From Glycine soja (lineage: Eukaryota > Streptophyta > Magnoliopsida > Fabales > Fabaceae): 64,000 bases of DNA. A program made the translations under genes and the position numbers. Positions 32,957 through 45,695 of the stretch are shown one piece after another. Numbering within the stretch: the stretch's first letter is position 1; each line of letters starts with the position of its first letter. Under the pieces are notes generated by a model. That model was not told the DNA's origin. It worked only from the letters and a program-made list of their open reading frames with translations, and searched no databases. The stretch is from contig NC_041008.1 in assembly GCF_004193775.1 (NCBI RefSeq), positions 44,549,136 to 44,613,135 of the forward strand, read 5' to 3'.

Positions 32957-35039
32957 ACGAGAGATACCCTTTTTCTTGGTACGTATACCTACTCATATAT
33001 AATTATTCTAGAAACGAGGAGCATAATTTGATTACAAATCTATGTGATCATTGCAAATGAATCTACCAACCAATATTCTCAACCACATTAATTTATCATA
33101 GATGAGTCCCAATTTGTAGAAGAGTACGGGTTGAAGAGAGCACAACATACATTTTGCACCAAGTGCCAAGACATGGGAGGGTGGGGAGTAGAAAAAGGCT
33201 GAATGAAGGTGAGAAGGTCTCATCATGAATTATGGGGCCAATGCAAGAAGACGCACAAGACATTCGAATTCTATAGATGGAAGCAGCATCAAGGTCCCCT
33301 AAATCATGTCATTTTCTGTCACTGTTACGTGCATGTGCCGAACAAAAAGACAAACACCACAGACTGAATTATTTGTCCGAAAAGACCGACCTCATGCTGT
33401 GGTAAGAGTTAAACCTTAATCTGCCCAACCCAATAATAAAGATGATCATGCACCAAGCCAAAGCTGGCAACTACTACTAAAACAAAGCCAGCAACTCGTA
33501 CGTATAGTCGTATATGTTTTTCGGTATCATATATATATATATATACAATGGTTGCTGACCAAATAGATGAATAAATTAAAGAAGAGAGAACAGACGGTGA
33601 AAACAACGAATTGAACTTTACTCCAAGGCAAGCTAATATGCGTACTATACTAATTTTGAAGCAGCTGGTATTTAAGAAAAAGTTGGAGAGAGAGGAGAAA
33701 AACTAAGAGTATTCAAAATGTTTCTCTTCTCCTCTAGTGTTTGCTTCCTCTTGCCCAGGCTCAATATTGGAGGTGAACGAACAGAAAAATGCTTAAAATT
33801 AATTTATGAATTGTATTGAATAAATAATCTTTAGTTTGAGGTTAATTGTTTCACATGTATAAGAGATTTTATGGGGTTTTTATTTTACTTTCTCTCATTT
33901 CCTTACAAACTAAATAAAAAAATTCCATTAAAATCCTCTCTTTTTTTTTTCTTTGAACGAAACTGACCTTAAGGAAAATCATTAATTAATTATATAAGTA
34001 GATTGTTCAAATATGCTAGTTGTATCGTACATATATATATTAGGTCGGTCCAAATAAAAGATAGAGATGCTTAGGTAGCATGGATTAGAACATGATGAAA
34101 TGTTTCATGTTTAATAAATTTTAAAATTAGAATAAAGATGCTGTAAAAAAAATAGAAGAATAAAGATAGACAATAGACATAAAATTAATAAGTAATATAT
34201 AATTACACATTTCACCAAATAAAATAATAAAGAGTAGTGTTATTAGGCTCACATGAGTTAGCTGAACTGATTTCCTTTGTAGTAGTCAACCTATTTACGT
34301 GGATCAAACTCCACTTTACAAAGAGAGGGTGGGGGACGGATCGAGTGATCTTCAGGTAGCCTCACCATTAACTTTATTAGCATTATTCCCATTAAGGCTT
34401 TTTTTGGCCTCCTTATAATAAAAACAAAGCATTATATATTCTCATTAGAAAAAAAAGAAGTTGTATACCTTGGTGATTGGACCACATGCAAACAGAGTGA
34501 TACAATATTCATACACTACATATAAGTAAATATTTAGAACTCAACCTATGGCAGGCTATGCCTGATACAGATAGAGATATAATCCCAAAGTTTATTACGA
34601 GAGAAATATTCTGCCGCTTACATGTAAACAAAAATATAAGATCTGCCTACAGATGTGGCCAAGAGTAGATAGACTTGAGAGACGAATAAAACAATCTTTG
34701 CTACGTGACCATGCCCTCGTATATCTTTCAAGGCAAATGTATTCACAATTTTGTTTGATTGAGCCCTGCTTCTTAATGGATTGGCTTGCAGCTGATTACT
34801 CCACAAAATTGAGACAAATAATGTGGAATCATGCATGCACAAAGCTCTTCCTCTCCACAATATGCACTAGACGTTGGTGCATAACCAAATGATATTGGGC
34901 GGCATTGTACGTGCAGACAATATATACCTACATTAGATCCATACCAGATACCACCGTGACAAGCATTTCCAAATCATTCAATGAGAAAAACAACCAAACA
35001 TGTCATAGTAGCAATGCATGGCTTGATTATAAATAAATA

Positions 35040-35420
35040 AAAATGCTTAAATATGCTTTTTTTTTCCTTGAAAAGTTGTCTAATTTTGTATTTAGTCCGA
35101 TCCCTAATATAATTTGTGTGTTTGGTCATTGAAAAAATTTCATTTTGTATTTTGTTCCTACAATTACGTTAGTACTGTTAACTGATCCCTGAAATACTTT
35201 TTGGATTTTTCTTTTGGTCATTGAAATATTTTTTGATTTTTTCTTTTGGTCCCTAATTTTTTTATTGCAACTGTCAATATGTTTTTGAACGTAACATATG
35301 ATGATGTGTTAACAAAGCTAATATAACAACGGAATCAAATGTAAAATTTAAAAAAATTAGGAACTAAAATATAAAATTTAACAGTTTTTCAAAAAGATAA
35401 AAACATATTTAAATATAAAA
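35040..35420. mobile_element. MITE-like non-autonomous element
   Basis: The left end reads TGCTTAAATATGCTTTTTTT and the right end reads AAAAACATATTTAAATA, an inverted pair. Inside are repeats of the TTTGGTCCCTAA or TTTGGTCATTGAAA type, frequent in legume Mutator-like MITEs. There is no coding content. Confidence 0.55.
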
Positions 35421-37882
35421 CAATTAAAAGGCATGATATAGTTTTGAATAATTGATCATTCGTGCTGTCCTCATAATTAATAATAAAATATGCCATATGA
35501 AGCAATAATAAATTAGCATCATATCTTTTGTTTGCATCATTTCTTTTAATAAATTAGCTTCATATCTTTTTCCTAGAAAATAGCATCTTTATTTGAGAAG
35601 ATAATGTGTATTGTACAAGTAAGTCTTTTCCTATAACGATCCTTATGCTTACCCAAAAACTCTGACATAATTAAGAAATTAACATTCTTTAGACGATATA
35701 TAATATTAATGGTGCCTCTTTATAAAAGCTATTGCATTTGCCATTTATGTTTTGATCATTCAACTCTTAGGATTAGAAAATTTAGTTTGATTGTAATCTT
35801 TGTATTTCTTTTATTCTTAAAAATTAAGACACGGAGTGTTTGTAGGCTTATTTTGTTTGGGCGCTTTTAATAATGTCTTCTTAATGAATGGATGACGTTG
35901 ACATAAGTATTTTTTTTAGAGTTTCTGCTGTGTTTCTGTTAATTTAATATTGTTGATTTTTTAACTAATAGTAATTAAGTTATACTATTATCTCATTATT
36001 TCAATTTTTAATGATAATTTTACTATACATTTTAATTTATTTCAGATAACCAAACATCTTGGTTTGCAACAAACATATCCACATTCTGGTTCAAACCAAA
36101 ACTAAACATATCCACATTTTGAGTTCAAGTTTACATCCTAGTTGAATTATTGAGTAAATAATACGAGTTACTGGTGGGCATTGGACTAGAGGTCGCCAAA
36201 GTAGAAGAAAGTGATGGCGATGAAGAAGAAAAAGTAGATCTTGAGTGAGAGTGTCCGGAGAAAATCATCAATCATTGCCAAACTAGAAGCGACGGAGCTA
36301 GTACTATGTAAGTGAAAGAGCCCTAGGGTGCGAGCTCAGAAAAATAAAATTGGTCACATTTAAAGGTGACTTTAAAAAACTGTGTATACTTGATTTTATG
36401 ATGATTTTTCTAAAAACTGTCGTCATATTATGATTATAACGATGTGTTCGTAAAAATCATTAAAATATTATTTTTATTTATAAAAATACCATCACATTTT
36501 ATTGACGATAATTTTAAAAGAATCATCATTAAATGGTTACAGCGATGTTAGTCCCCCTGCATTCGTCCCTAATTATGTGGTCTAATTTATCATTGTCATT
36601 AATAAAGCATATCAGGTCAGGGAATTACTTAGTGTGAGAAATGAGAAGATAAAATTGTTTACCTTGAGTAAAAAATAAATGGTCCAAATCCAACTCCTTC
36701 CTAAATCTGTTTGTGCTCGGTTTTTCTACCCCTTCACTTCTCTTCCTCAACATACCTGTTCTTCTTTGAAAAAGTATTGGACTATAATAAGCCAGCAAAG
36801 ATAATAGATAAGCTGACATATTCATGTGAACCGATTTGAATGCCTACAATAGAAGGATGGTTTGATATGCCAATTGATGAGATGCTTTTTTGGAACTGAA
36901 GTGCACTTTAATCTAATTTCAACAAAATCCTCATGATTATTTGTCTTTGCTCAATTTTTGGCCATGAGTTCTTAGTCCCATAGATGATAGATGCTTGCTC
37001 CATTGAAACAATCTTTATAAATTCTAACTCTTCAATTATTGCAATTATTTGTGAGGATTCATTTCATTGAGGGACAATCTTGATATTAATTATTTGATTC
37101 TTGATTTTAATCGAGTCACGTTGATACATTGATCTTTATATTTTGAATTTGCTATATATTTTTATCTTCTACTTCATGATCCAAAAATACAAAATTCTAC
37201 ATAGCACAAATTAAATAATTCACTTCAACGAGGATGTTCATTATCACCCATAACATTAACTTATATTAAAAACATCATGAAATCTCTTGAACACTTTTTT
37301 GACATTAGTATTATGTATGTATAGGGAATTATCCGAAGTTCTAATCTTTAACTAACATAAACAAATAGACTATTGTAGAAATATATTGTAGAGATATGGA
37401 ACCACTCAATTTATCTTATGGAACTTATTGAAATCCAAATATAGAACTTACTATTTTATTAACCAAAAATATAATTTTGGCCTCGTTTGGATTTTTTTTT
37501 TTTTGAGAGAAAAGAATCACTTATGTGCTGAATCAATTCTATTTTTTAAGTATTATATATTTTTACACAACAATGACATATATTTCTCACGACGAGAGAT
37601 CTCTGTCTATCAAGGTAAGATATCTTTGTTATACCAGTGTTTTTTTTATTATGATATTTCAACTTGTAATTAAAGATAGAAAGAATGCAAATGTATGTAT
37701 AAAAATAATATTTTTAAAGTAACATTTATATAAATTAAATTAAATAACAAATAATAAAATATATGAAACTTGGAGCATTTTCTTTTACCACACAAATAAA
37801 TAACAAATAATATTACGAAAAACAAAATAGGTATGTGAAATTAGTATAAACCCAATTCCAAAAAAAAAAAAAAACGTAGTAT

Positions 37883-37890
37883 AAACCCTA
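37883..37890 (+). promoter_or_regulatory. telo-box (AAACCCTA) upstream of APUM24
   Basis: AAACCCTA lies 89-96 bp upstream of the APUM24 start codon. Telo-boxes are enriched near transcription starts of plant ribosome-biogenesis genes, which fits the product. Confidence 0.6.
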
Positions 37891-37978
37891 GCAATCGTAA
37901 ACCTGGAAGTGAGAGGGTTCATTTCCATTGACAGGCGATAGCTGCGAGTAACTCAACCTCCTCTTCAGAGCTTCAGCA

Positions 37979-40900
37979 ATGGCGGCGAAGAAGCAGGACG
38001 CCGGGGACACCAAAAAGAGAAAGCGACTCAATACTGAAGCTCCCAAGGCTTCGAAGCTCGTTGCCTCAAAGAAGCACAAACCAGACTCCGTTGCTAAAGA
38101 CAACAAGAACAAGAAGACGGCCCCTCTTACCGGCCGAGAACGTCGTCTTCATGCCAAGGTTTCTCTTCCTCAATAAATAGCAATTTCTGTTTTGTTTTAT
38201 GCCAATATTAGTTAATTGTTGAGGCATTTAGAGATTATTTGTTTTTGATTGATTAGATGAGATTATGATTGTTTCGTATCAGGAACTAGCAGATGCTAGA
38301 AAAAAGAAGAGAAAGCGACATTTCACTCTTGAGCAAGTAAGACATATTATTTATTTATTTATTTATTGTTCTTTCATCAGTGCTGTAACCTTGATGGCTG
38401 GGAATTCACGAGGTGTTATTTAATTCTAAACAGGAGCTTGCACGTCTGTGGGAAAAGATGAGACGTCACAAGATTGCTAAAGAGGACAGAGCTAAGTATG
38501 TTCCTACAACAAGACATTAAGGACTGATATTTCTTTGTTTGACCCTTTTTCTTTTTCATTTAATTCTTTTTACTATGTCTTACTCGGTACTTTTACATAA
38601 TTGAAGGCTAGTGACTGAAGCTTTACGAAAGATGAAGGGGAAGATTCCAGAGATTGTGGGCTCTCACATCTCATCTCGGGTTCTTCAGGTATGCTTGTTG
38701 GTATCCCTTTTTTTTTTCGTTCAATTTCAGTTTTACATACTTTTAGAGGAACTTGCATTTTAAATCTTTTGCTTTCATTTTGTTTTAACTGATAGACTTG
38801 TGTCAAGCATTGTTCACAAGCTGAAAGAGATGCAGTATTTGAAGAGCTTCGGCCACATTTTCTAACTCTAGCATTCAGCGCTTATGCTGTTCACTTAGTG
38901 AAGAAGATGCTCGACAACGGTAATGGTCTACTTGAAATATACTTTGTTATTTGTCAGTGTCACCTTTTCTTCTAATTGGTCATTCTCCATTTTCAGCTTC
39001 CAAGAAACAACTAGCAGGCTTTATCTCCACTCTCCGTGGTCATGTTGCTCCTCTTCTTCGCCATATGGTTGGATCGATTGGTATGTAACTTAGGTTTGGG
39101 CAGTATGTTGCTCGTGGCTGTTCATGGTTTACTTCAGATATGGTTCAAAAATTTTGATGACTCTCTAAAGGAAAGCTTGCCACTTTTTCTTTTTATGTAT
39201 CTAGCTGTTTATTGACATTAAGCTTATTTTGGATCTGGATTGTTTAGGGTTTGAGATGGACTATAACAAGGAAGAGGGGGGGGGGGGGGTGTCCAAGTTT
39301 TCTTCTCACTAAATTTCTGCTGATTTTCATGCTCTGATATGAAATTGTTCAGTGTTAAAAATTTGAATGTTCAGCTTTTAGCCAGAGTCGTCAACTTCCC
39401 TACAATTAGTTTTGTGTATCTACATGTTATGCAGTTGTTGAGCATGCTTATGAGTTAGCAAATGCTGCACAGAAGCAAGAACTGCTTTCGGAATTATACT
39501 CCACAGAACTTCAGTTGTTTAAGGATCTAGTCTCATTGAAAGAGAGCAGGTAAAGACTCAGTTGTTAGGAATTACTTTTTAGCATCTTGGATAATGTTGG
39601 TAATCTACAATTCTACATCATTATAAGCTGTTACATATTTAAAATAATTACTGGAATCTGAAATATGTAACTGTTCTCAATTCTCATGGAGGGAGAGAGA
39701 GTGCAAAAGGACATATCGACCCTCTGCAAAAGTTACATAGGAAGAAAAGATGAAACTTCTGTTCTAACTTTTTTTTTATTTCTTCCAGACCTGTTTGAAT
39801 TCCTATCAGCGAATTTTTAGGAGGGCCCAGGGGTTATGGAAATTGGGAAGTGAAAATTATGCAAAATTTAGTTGATTAATTTTTTACTATTTGCTTGATA
39901 TTCCACTACTTTATATGTGAGTACACTGGAGATTTTGAAATAAGTTAAATTTGAAATACATTAATTAGGAAACATAGTACATTAGTTCTTTGAAGTCAAC
40001 TTTCATTTAGATGCTTGCAGATGAGTAATCGCCTGATAGTAATTTGTATTGATAATTTTATTCTATGAATCTGGCAATGTATAGAGTAGTGTCAGGGACA
40101 ATTTCTGCTTACAATAGTCGCTCCTTTCCCTCCCTGAATTGATGTTACTTAATTTCTTATTTTTACTGATCTTAAGTGGATGTGTAAGACATTCAATATG
40201 GTGATTTATTTATTTTTCTCTTGCTGGAGTTTTTTCCTTAGCTTTTTATTGCATGTCAGATTATCAGATGTGATGTCCAAGTTGGGTCTACAGAAAGGTT
40301 CAGTTCTGCGACACATGACGTCAGTGATTCAGCCAATTTTAGAGAAAGGGATAGTTGACCACTCTATTTTACACAGAGTCTTAATGGAATATTTTAGCAT
40401 TGCTGATAAGGTACTTCTCTCCCGTTTCCCCAATATTTCTTCATGCCTTTTATTACAGCAACAAATTTCACAATGTTCTGTTATCTAAATAAGTTTTTTT
40501 AAAAGTCATCTGTCACAGATATAATCCAACAGTTATCAAGTCCACTCATTGTTAGAATGATTGGTACAAGGGATGGAGCCAAAATTGGAATTCTTTGTGT
40601 AAAATATGGGAATGCCAAGGTGTGTCTATCAATTTCTTTCTTATCAATAAAAATGTTTGGAGTACTCATGATGACTGAATGCAGCATATGATTTTTTCTT
40701 CTTCAAATTCCATTCTTAGGAAAGGAAGAAGATTATCAAAGGATTAAAGGGGCACATAGACAAAACAGCTTATCATCAATATGGGTGCATGGTAAGTAAT
40801 TTGACTCTGTGGGGCTATATTTTTGGTTGCCTATCATATGTAAGGTTTAGTTATACCTTACACTTATCAAAGTCTATTGGTCATGCTGATGCCTCCTCTC

Positions 40901-43900
40901 CCTGGCTGCAAATAAAAAAGGTAAAAGATTTGGCCTGGTGAACCAAGGTCAAAATGGACACAATAAATTTGGAAATAGCTGTGAATCAAATTTGGACCCA
41001 GGTCATTTGATGGGGATTTGTTTTTACAAAACATCTAGGGGGTAAGAAAGCCTTACATGCTTGTATGAATTGGCATGCTTGTTTAACATATTGTTTGGGT
41101 TCTAAAATTTAGAACTGGAATTCTCTCAAACAATGGAGGCTAGCTCCTTGAAAAATGAATAACTCCCAAGATCCACCAGCTGAACAGGCGAACACACAGA
41201 AAAGTAAATGAAAGGAAACATTCCTGTGGGATTATGCAGACAGCACAAATTCTGAATAATTGCATACCTCCCCTCTCTCCCCACCCTACTTTGGAAACTG
41301 TTTGTACCCTCCTCAAGAAATATTCCAGTATTGCCTCTGATATTCTTCTTCTGCCAGATGTCCAGTACCGAGTACCAACATTTCCACAACTGACTTGTCA
41401 TATGGCTGTACCTTGTTTATTAAATTACCCCTCTCTGCTTGTTTGAGTTTGCCATCCTCCTGATTCTTGGCCTTCTAGATTCACTTATTTATATGCCCAT
41501 ACTGTTCATTGGGTCATTGGCAAGTCTATTGACTCAATAATTCTTTCTCATATGTAGTTGTTACCCATGACTCTTAATTTTCTATTTGTTTTAGAATGAT
41601 ATATTTCCAACTTTAAAAGAAGCAATAACTCTCTTATCAGTGAAAAAGAATTATGTCATTGCCCCTAACTTCTAGTTTCTCTTAAGTTACCTTCTCTTCA
41701 GATTTTAGTATGAACACTCCGTTTGTGTGATTAAATTTTCAGGTGCTGGTTTGCATCCTTTCTGTTGTTGACGACACAAAACTGATTACAAAGGTTTGTT
41801 TGGTTTTGGTTTTATTCTGATTTTCCCATAAATAGTCCTTATTTATACACAACAAAATTTGTTTCATATCAAACACTAAAGCATTCATGTTGCAGGTTAT
41901 CATTCGTGAGCTTCAGTCTATTCTAAAGGAGCTTGTTCTGGATAAGGTTTCTCCTTGCATACTTTACATATGATGTTTACAAGCATTGTAAATGAGAAGT
42001 CAATGTAGTTTTCATCAATTAAATAAATATTTTCTTAGAAATCCTTGTATGAATCTGAGCAGTTAGTATTTTTTGCAAGTTTTTTTAACCCATTTGAACC
42101 CAGCCAATATAGAAAGATCATTTGTTTTATATTTATATTCTTATGATGTGTTTATTACATTTTCTGGTTGTAAGTTTCTAAGTTCTGATGTTTACTTCTG
42201 AATTTTACAGAATGGAAGGCGTCTCTTACTCCAATTACTACATCCTAATAGTTCACGCTATTTCAGTCCTGATGATCTTGCTTCTCTGAATTTATCTATA
42301 CCTTCTCTGTCTCTCAAGGTTACTTTTAAATCTATCTTTTCTGTTTTTTGGTACTTTGAAGCAGCTATATTAGTCACACTCTTCACTTGATTGCTATCAG
42401 GATCAGTCAGAAGCAAGCTTTCTGACAGAAACTTCAAAGGTTTCACTTGGTGACAAGGAATCCAAGGAAGACATAGAGGTGGCAGTGGATGAAGTTAATA
42501 AAGATAAAACTTCTGCGGATGATTCTGACCTAGCTGAGAGTGGGAAAAAAGACCCATTTGTCAGAAGGCAGGAGCTATTGATCAAGAGTGGACTTGCAGA
42601 TGTGGGTTGCTTTAGCCTTTTTATTTTCTAATAATTTATGTTTTTCATGTTTCAAAAGTGTTTTATGCTGATTTTTGTCTGCCTCCTTTCCTTAATCTTT
42701 TGTTCCTGATTTCATTCTGAAAAAAGAAAATTTCTTTACCCATTTTCTGCTGAATTTAGAGGGGGAGATTTAGAGAGAGAAAACAATCTGTTAGAGAGAA
42801 TTTAGACGATGAAAAGCTTTCTTATTCAAGAGAGTATGTAATACATAGGTTCTTCATATCATCCAAACAATAGACTCTTCATAGATTTATTGGAGACTAT
42901 TTCCTAGGTTAATATTGAGTGCAACTCCCTACACGCTAATACCCTTGAGTACTTAATGTATTTTATCATGTGATACATGAATATATTATTTCCAATAATT
43001 TCTTATACTGTGTTCACATAATCATATTACCTCTGATCACTTTTAAGTCAGTTTTTCAGGATTTTTTTCTCAAGACAATATTAACTATTATTTTGTCAAT
43101 TATACCCTTAATCCAAAATTTAATTATGTTACACATTTATCATGAAATTAAAGAGGAAGAGAAATGAAGAATAATAAATAATAGAGAAATCAATCAATGA
43201 GATAGATAAATTATGTAGTAGGAAATCTAATAATAATTTTAATAAAAAATAGAACATTAAGTGTATTTCTTAACCCCCATGTAGCAGCCTTAAAAGACAC
43301 TTGAAAAAGGAACTTAGGTAGTACTGATTTTTATGATATGCAGATCTGGGTCCAGGTCAATTACTTGAGAATTATGAAGTGTTGCTGAAAATGCTGTTTG
43401 ATTGTAACCTGTTATGCAGAGTCTTCTTGATATATGTATCGAGAGCGTGGGAGAACTGATACGGTCAAATTTTGGCAAAGAGGTCTTGTATGAGGTAATA
43501 AAGATGATATTGATATTATAATTTCACAAGTTCTTTAAATTTGTTAGCAAGCATTGCAGTTTTGGTCCTCAATTGCACAAGCAGGTTGCAACAGGGGGTT
43601 CTGATGGCATAATGCACCCAGTTTTGGATGATAAGATAAATTCTCTCCACAACGCTGTAGCTTCTCTTGCAGCACTGCCTAAATCAGAAGATTCACAAGA
43701 GGAGCATGTCCTTGAAAATTTCCATTCAAGTCGCACCATTAGAAAACTGATTTTGGATTGCCCCAACTTTGCTTCCACCTTATGGGAAAAAGCTTTAAAA
43801 GGGAAAAGTGAGTTATGGGTGCATGGCCACAGGTAGATTTAATTTACTCTTTAAGATTATTCTCCAATGAAAGCTGGTTGCAAAGGACTGATTTCTTACA

Positions 43901-44065
43901 TATTCATTTTTGTCTTCTCAATATGATTGCAGCTGTAAGGTTATTTCTGCATTTTTGGAATCACCAGATCCGACTGTACTAAAACTTGTTAAAAAAGAGC
44001 TACAGCCTTTAATTGACATTGGAATTCTCAAGAACCCTAAGCCTATAGAACAAGCAAACCAATAA
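37979..44065 (+). CDS. APUM24: APUM24 / PUF6-type pumilio RNA-binding protein
   Basis: Seventeen exons: 37979-38158, 38283-38336, 38434-38495, 38607-38688, 38796-38919, 38997-39080, 39435-39549, 40260-40410, 40506-40619, 40720-40791, 41743-41793, 41896-41946, 42211-42318, 42401-42601, 43420-43494, 43585-43832, 43933-44065. All phases agree and give 634 residues, close to Arabidopsis APUM24. The N-terminus is lysine-rich with nuclear or nucleolar signals (KKRKR, KKKRKRH). PUF-like repeats span about residues 125-420 (SHISSRVLQTCVKHCSQAER, AYAVHLVKKMLDN, YGNAKERKKIIKGLKGH, YHQYGCMVLVCILS). The CPL domain follows (NGRRLLLQLLHPNSSRYFSP), with an acidic insert encoded by exon 14. The yeast and Arabidopsis relatives bind pre-rRNA and are needed for its processing in the nucleolus. 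Confidence 0.94.
39276..39289 (+). repeat. G14 homopolymer in APUM24 intron 6
   Basis: Fourteen consecutive G lie on the coding strand inside intron 6. Tracts of this kind are rare in AT-rich plant introns and prone to length error in sequencing. Confidence 0.9.
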
Positions 44066-44609
44066 TTGTCATGTATGGAGAAGGGAGCTATATCTCAAAG
44101 GGACAGGTTTGGCCCAAGTTATCAGTGGCTAAGTTATGATGTGGAGGCAGTAGCTAGCTTCTTTTCTGGATTTGTAGATAATGAGTTAAAAGGCTCAAAC
44201 TAAATTTGATCGAGAAAGCTGCTGTGGTAATTTTGACAACCAGAAGAAACAGTAAAAATTACTTGATGTAATGATCTACTTTTGCATATTTTTAAAATGC
44301 AGCAATTTTGCAACACAGGGAGTGCTACCGGTCTATTGTACCATGCATGTGTTAACGTTCTTATTGTGTTCAACTGTTTAATTTGATTTTTCAAGCTATG
44401 TTGCCCGTAATTTTTTAATTAATCAATGCATTTTTTACGCCCGGTTCTAAATGAGTTGCATATTTCATCACAATTTCATAACGAAATGCAATTAATCCTT
44501 TAAAGAAGCGAGAATCTGACAATCGCATTGCGTTAAAAAAAATGTTTCTAGCTAACATTTTGATGGGACAAAAGTGAATTTGCTAGCAAACAAATTCCTT
44601 GATTTGACC
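44066..44609. other. convergent 3' flanks of APUM24 and the J-protein gene
   Basis: The spacer between two genes transcribed towards each other holds both 3' untranslated regions. No other feature was seen. Confidence 0.65.
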
Positions 44610-45695
44610 TCAAAAACGGGAGGCGTGCAGCGCTCCTCCCTTTTCATTGTGAAGCATACTATTTCTCTGCAAGTACCAAAATGTTGAAGAATTCTTGTAA
44701 ATATTGCTCCTGAGATGAGGGTAGCCTTGGTGCAAGTAGTCCGATGGGTTGAAAACTGGGGTTTCTTTCTCGAATCTATGCAATGACTTGCTTCTATGTA
44801 GAAAGCCAACCGGATCGTAAGATGGAGATGCTTTCCTTGACATTGAATTTGTTCGCAAACAGTTCTCTATCACCTTGGCCTCGTCCATGAATCTTTCTCT
44901 CATGTCCCTAATGTTTCTCCAAAGTTTAAAAGATCTTGATCTGGTGATGATATTCCATGCCTTGAAACCTGGCCCACTTGAATTGCCAGGGACATTGCTC
45001 GATGTATAAGGTATTCTTTTGCACTCGAAGCAGAAATGCTTACATCTCTCCAAGTCAAAGGCTTTTCTATTTGCTGCATTAGATAGACATGCGTATGCCT
45101 GCAAGAAAACCAGGGGCAGGGAATGAAGTTGTGATCCACTTTACTCATAATTGGGTGGGAGAATTTATGGAATATGCCTCTGCATGGGGTGTTAATAACA
45201 CACCTTCATAAAAAGAAAAGAAATCATAAAAAATACCTCAGAAACGAGCTTGAAAGCAATTTCAGCCTTGGGGTGTTTATTCTTATCTGGGTGAACTTGT
45301 AAGGCTATAGTAGGAAAAAAAGAAAGAAAGAAAAGCTCCTCATTATTCAGGAAAAAGAGAGAGAAAGGAAAATGTAGATTTCTCATAGCCATAGAACCAG
45401 TTAAACATACCCAGTTTATGGTACCTCTTGCGAATGGCATTCACCCCTGCATTTTCTTCCACCTATGAGAACCCAATATGGAGAAACTTTACATCATAAT
45501 AAGTAACCTATGTATGGTTTTCTTCAACAAGAAAAGAAAGGTTAAAGAACTTACTCCAAGAATGCAGTACCAATCAACGAAGGTTGGTTTTGAGAGAAGT
45601 GTATGATGAACACAGAGCACAGAACGCGTGGAAATGGAACAAATCTCTAATACCAACTTGGTCTTGGAGTCTGATTCTTGTCCCATTCTCCCCAT
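44610..45695 (-). CDS. J-domain (DnaJ/Hsp40-type) protein
   Basis: Four exons on the minus strand, 45555-45695, 45411-45462, 45237-45304 and 44610-45098, join in frame to 249 residues. The J domain spans about residues 41-108: DWYCILGV, KRYHKLALQVHPDKNKHP with the HPD triad at 69-71 that stimulates Hsp70 ATPase, and a helix ending ANRKAFDLER. There is no glycine/phenylalanine-rich region or zinc-finger domain, so this is a type III J protein. The C-terminal half is basic, with a CKHFCFECKR cysteine cluster and serine-rich segments, and no known domain was recognised. A second ATG three codons later (MGQESDS) is an alternative start. Confidence 0.87.

Larger units (their letters stand above)
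29665..37878. other. 8 kb gene-poor AT-rich spacer
   Basis: The first few hundred bases are the likely promoter and leader of the GH28 gene. No convincing gene was found on either strand in the rest. It contains a tandem duplication near 32.8 kb, a MITE near 35.2 kb and several T- or AT-runs. Short frames at 34618-34892 and 36625-36825 have no recognisable domain. Confidence 0.5.

Noticed and set aside
33280..33310. GCAGCATCAAGG, resembling a miR172-type passenger strand
   Set aside because: Too few matching bases and no complementary arm nearby to make a hairpin.
34618..34892. overlapping 80-codon frames on both strands
   Set aside because: No domain, no splice context, and typical of chance openness in this region.
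36385..36540. AT-rich stretch with repeated ATGATTTTT and AAAATCATCA phrases, resembling CACTA subterminal repeats
   Set aside because: No CACTA terminus or target duplication could be placed, so the assignment is too weak.
36625..36825. 66-codon minus-strand frame with QRRTGMLRKRSEGVEKPSTN
   Set aside because: It looks mildly protein-like, but no family, splice partners or neighbours support a gene.
42760..42990. possible LTR remnant in APUM24 intron 14 (GAGAGAGAAAACAATCTG... TTATTCAAGAGAG)
   Set aside because: Only a vague resemblance to legume LTRs; no second copy, primer site or duplication.
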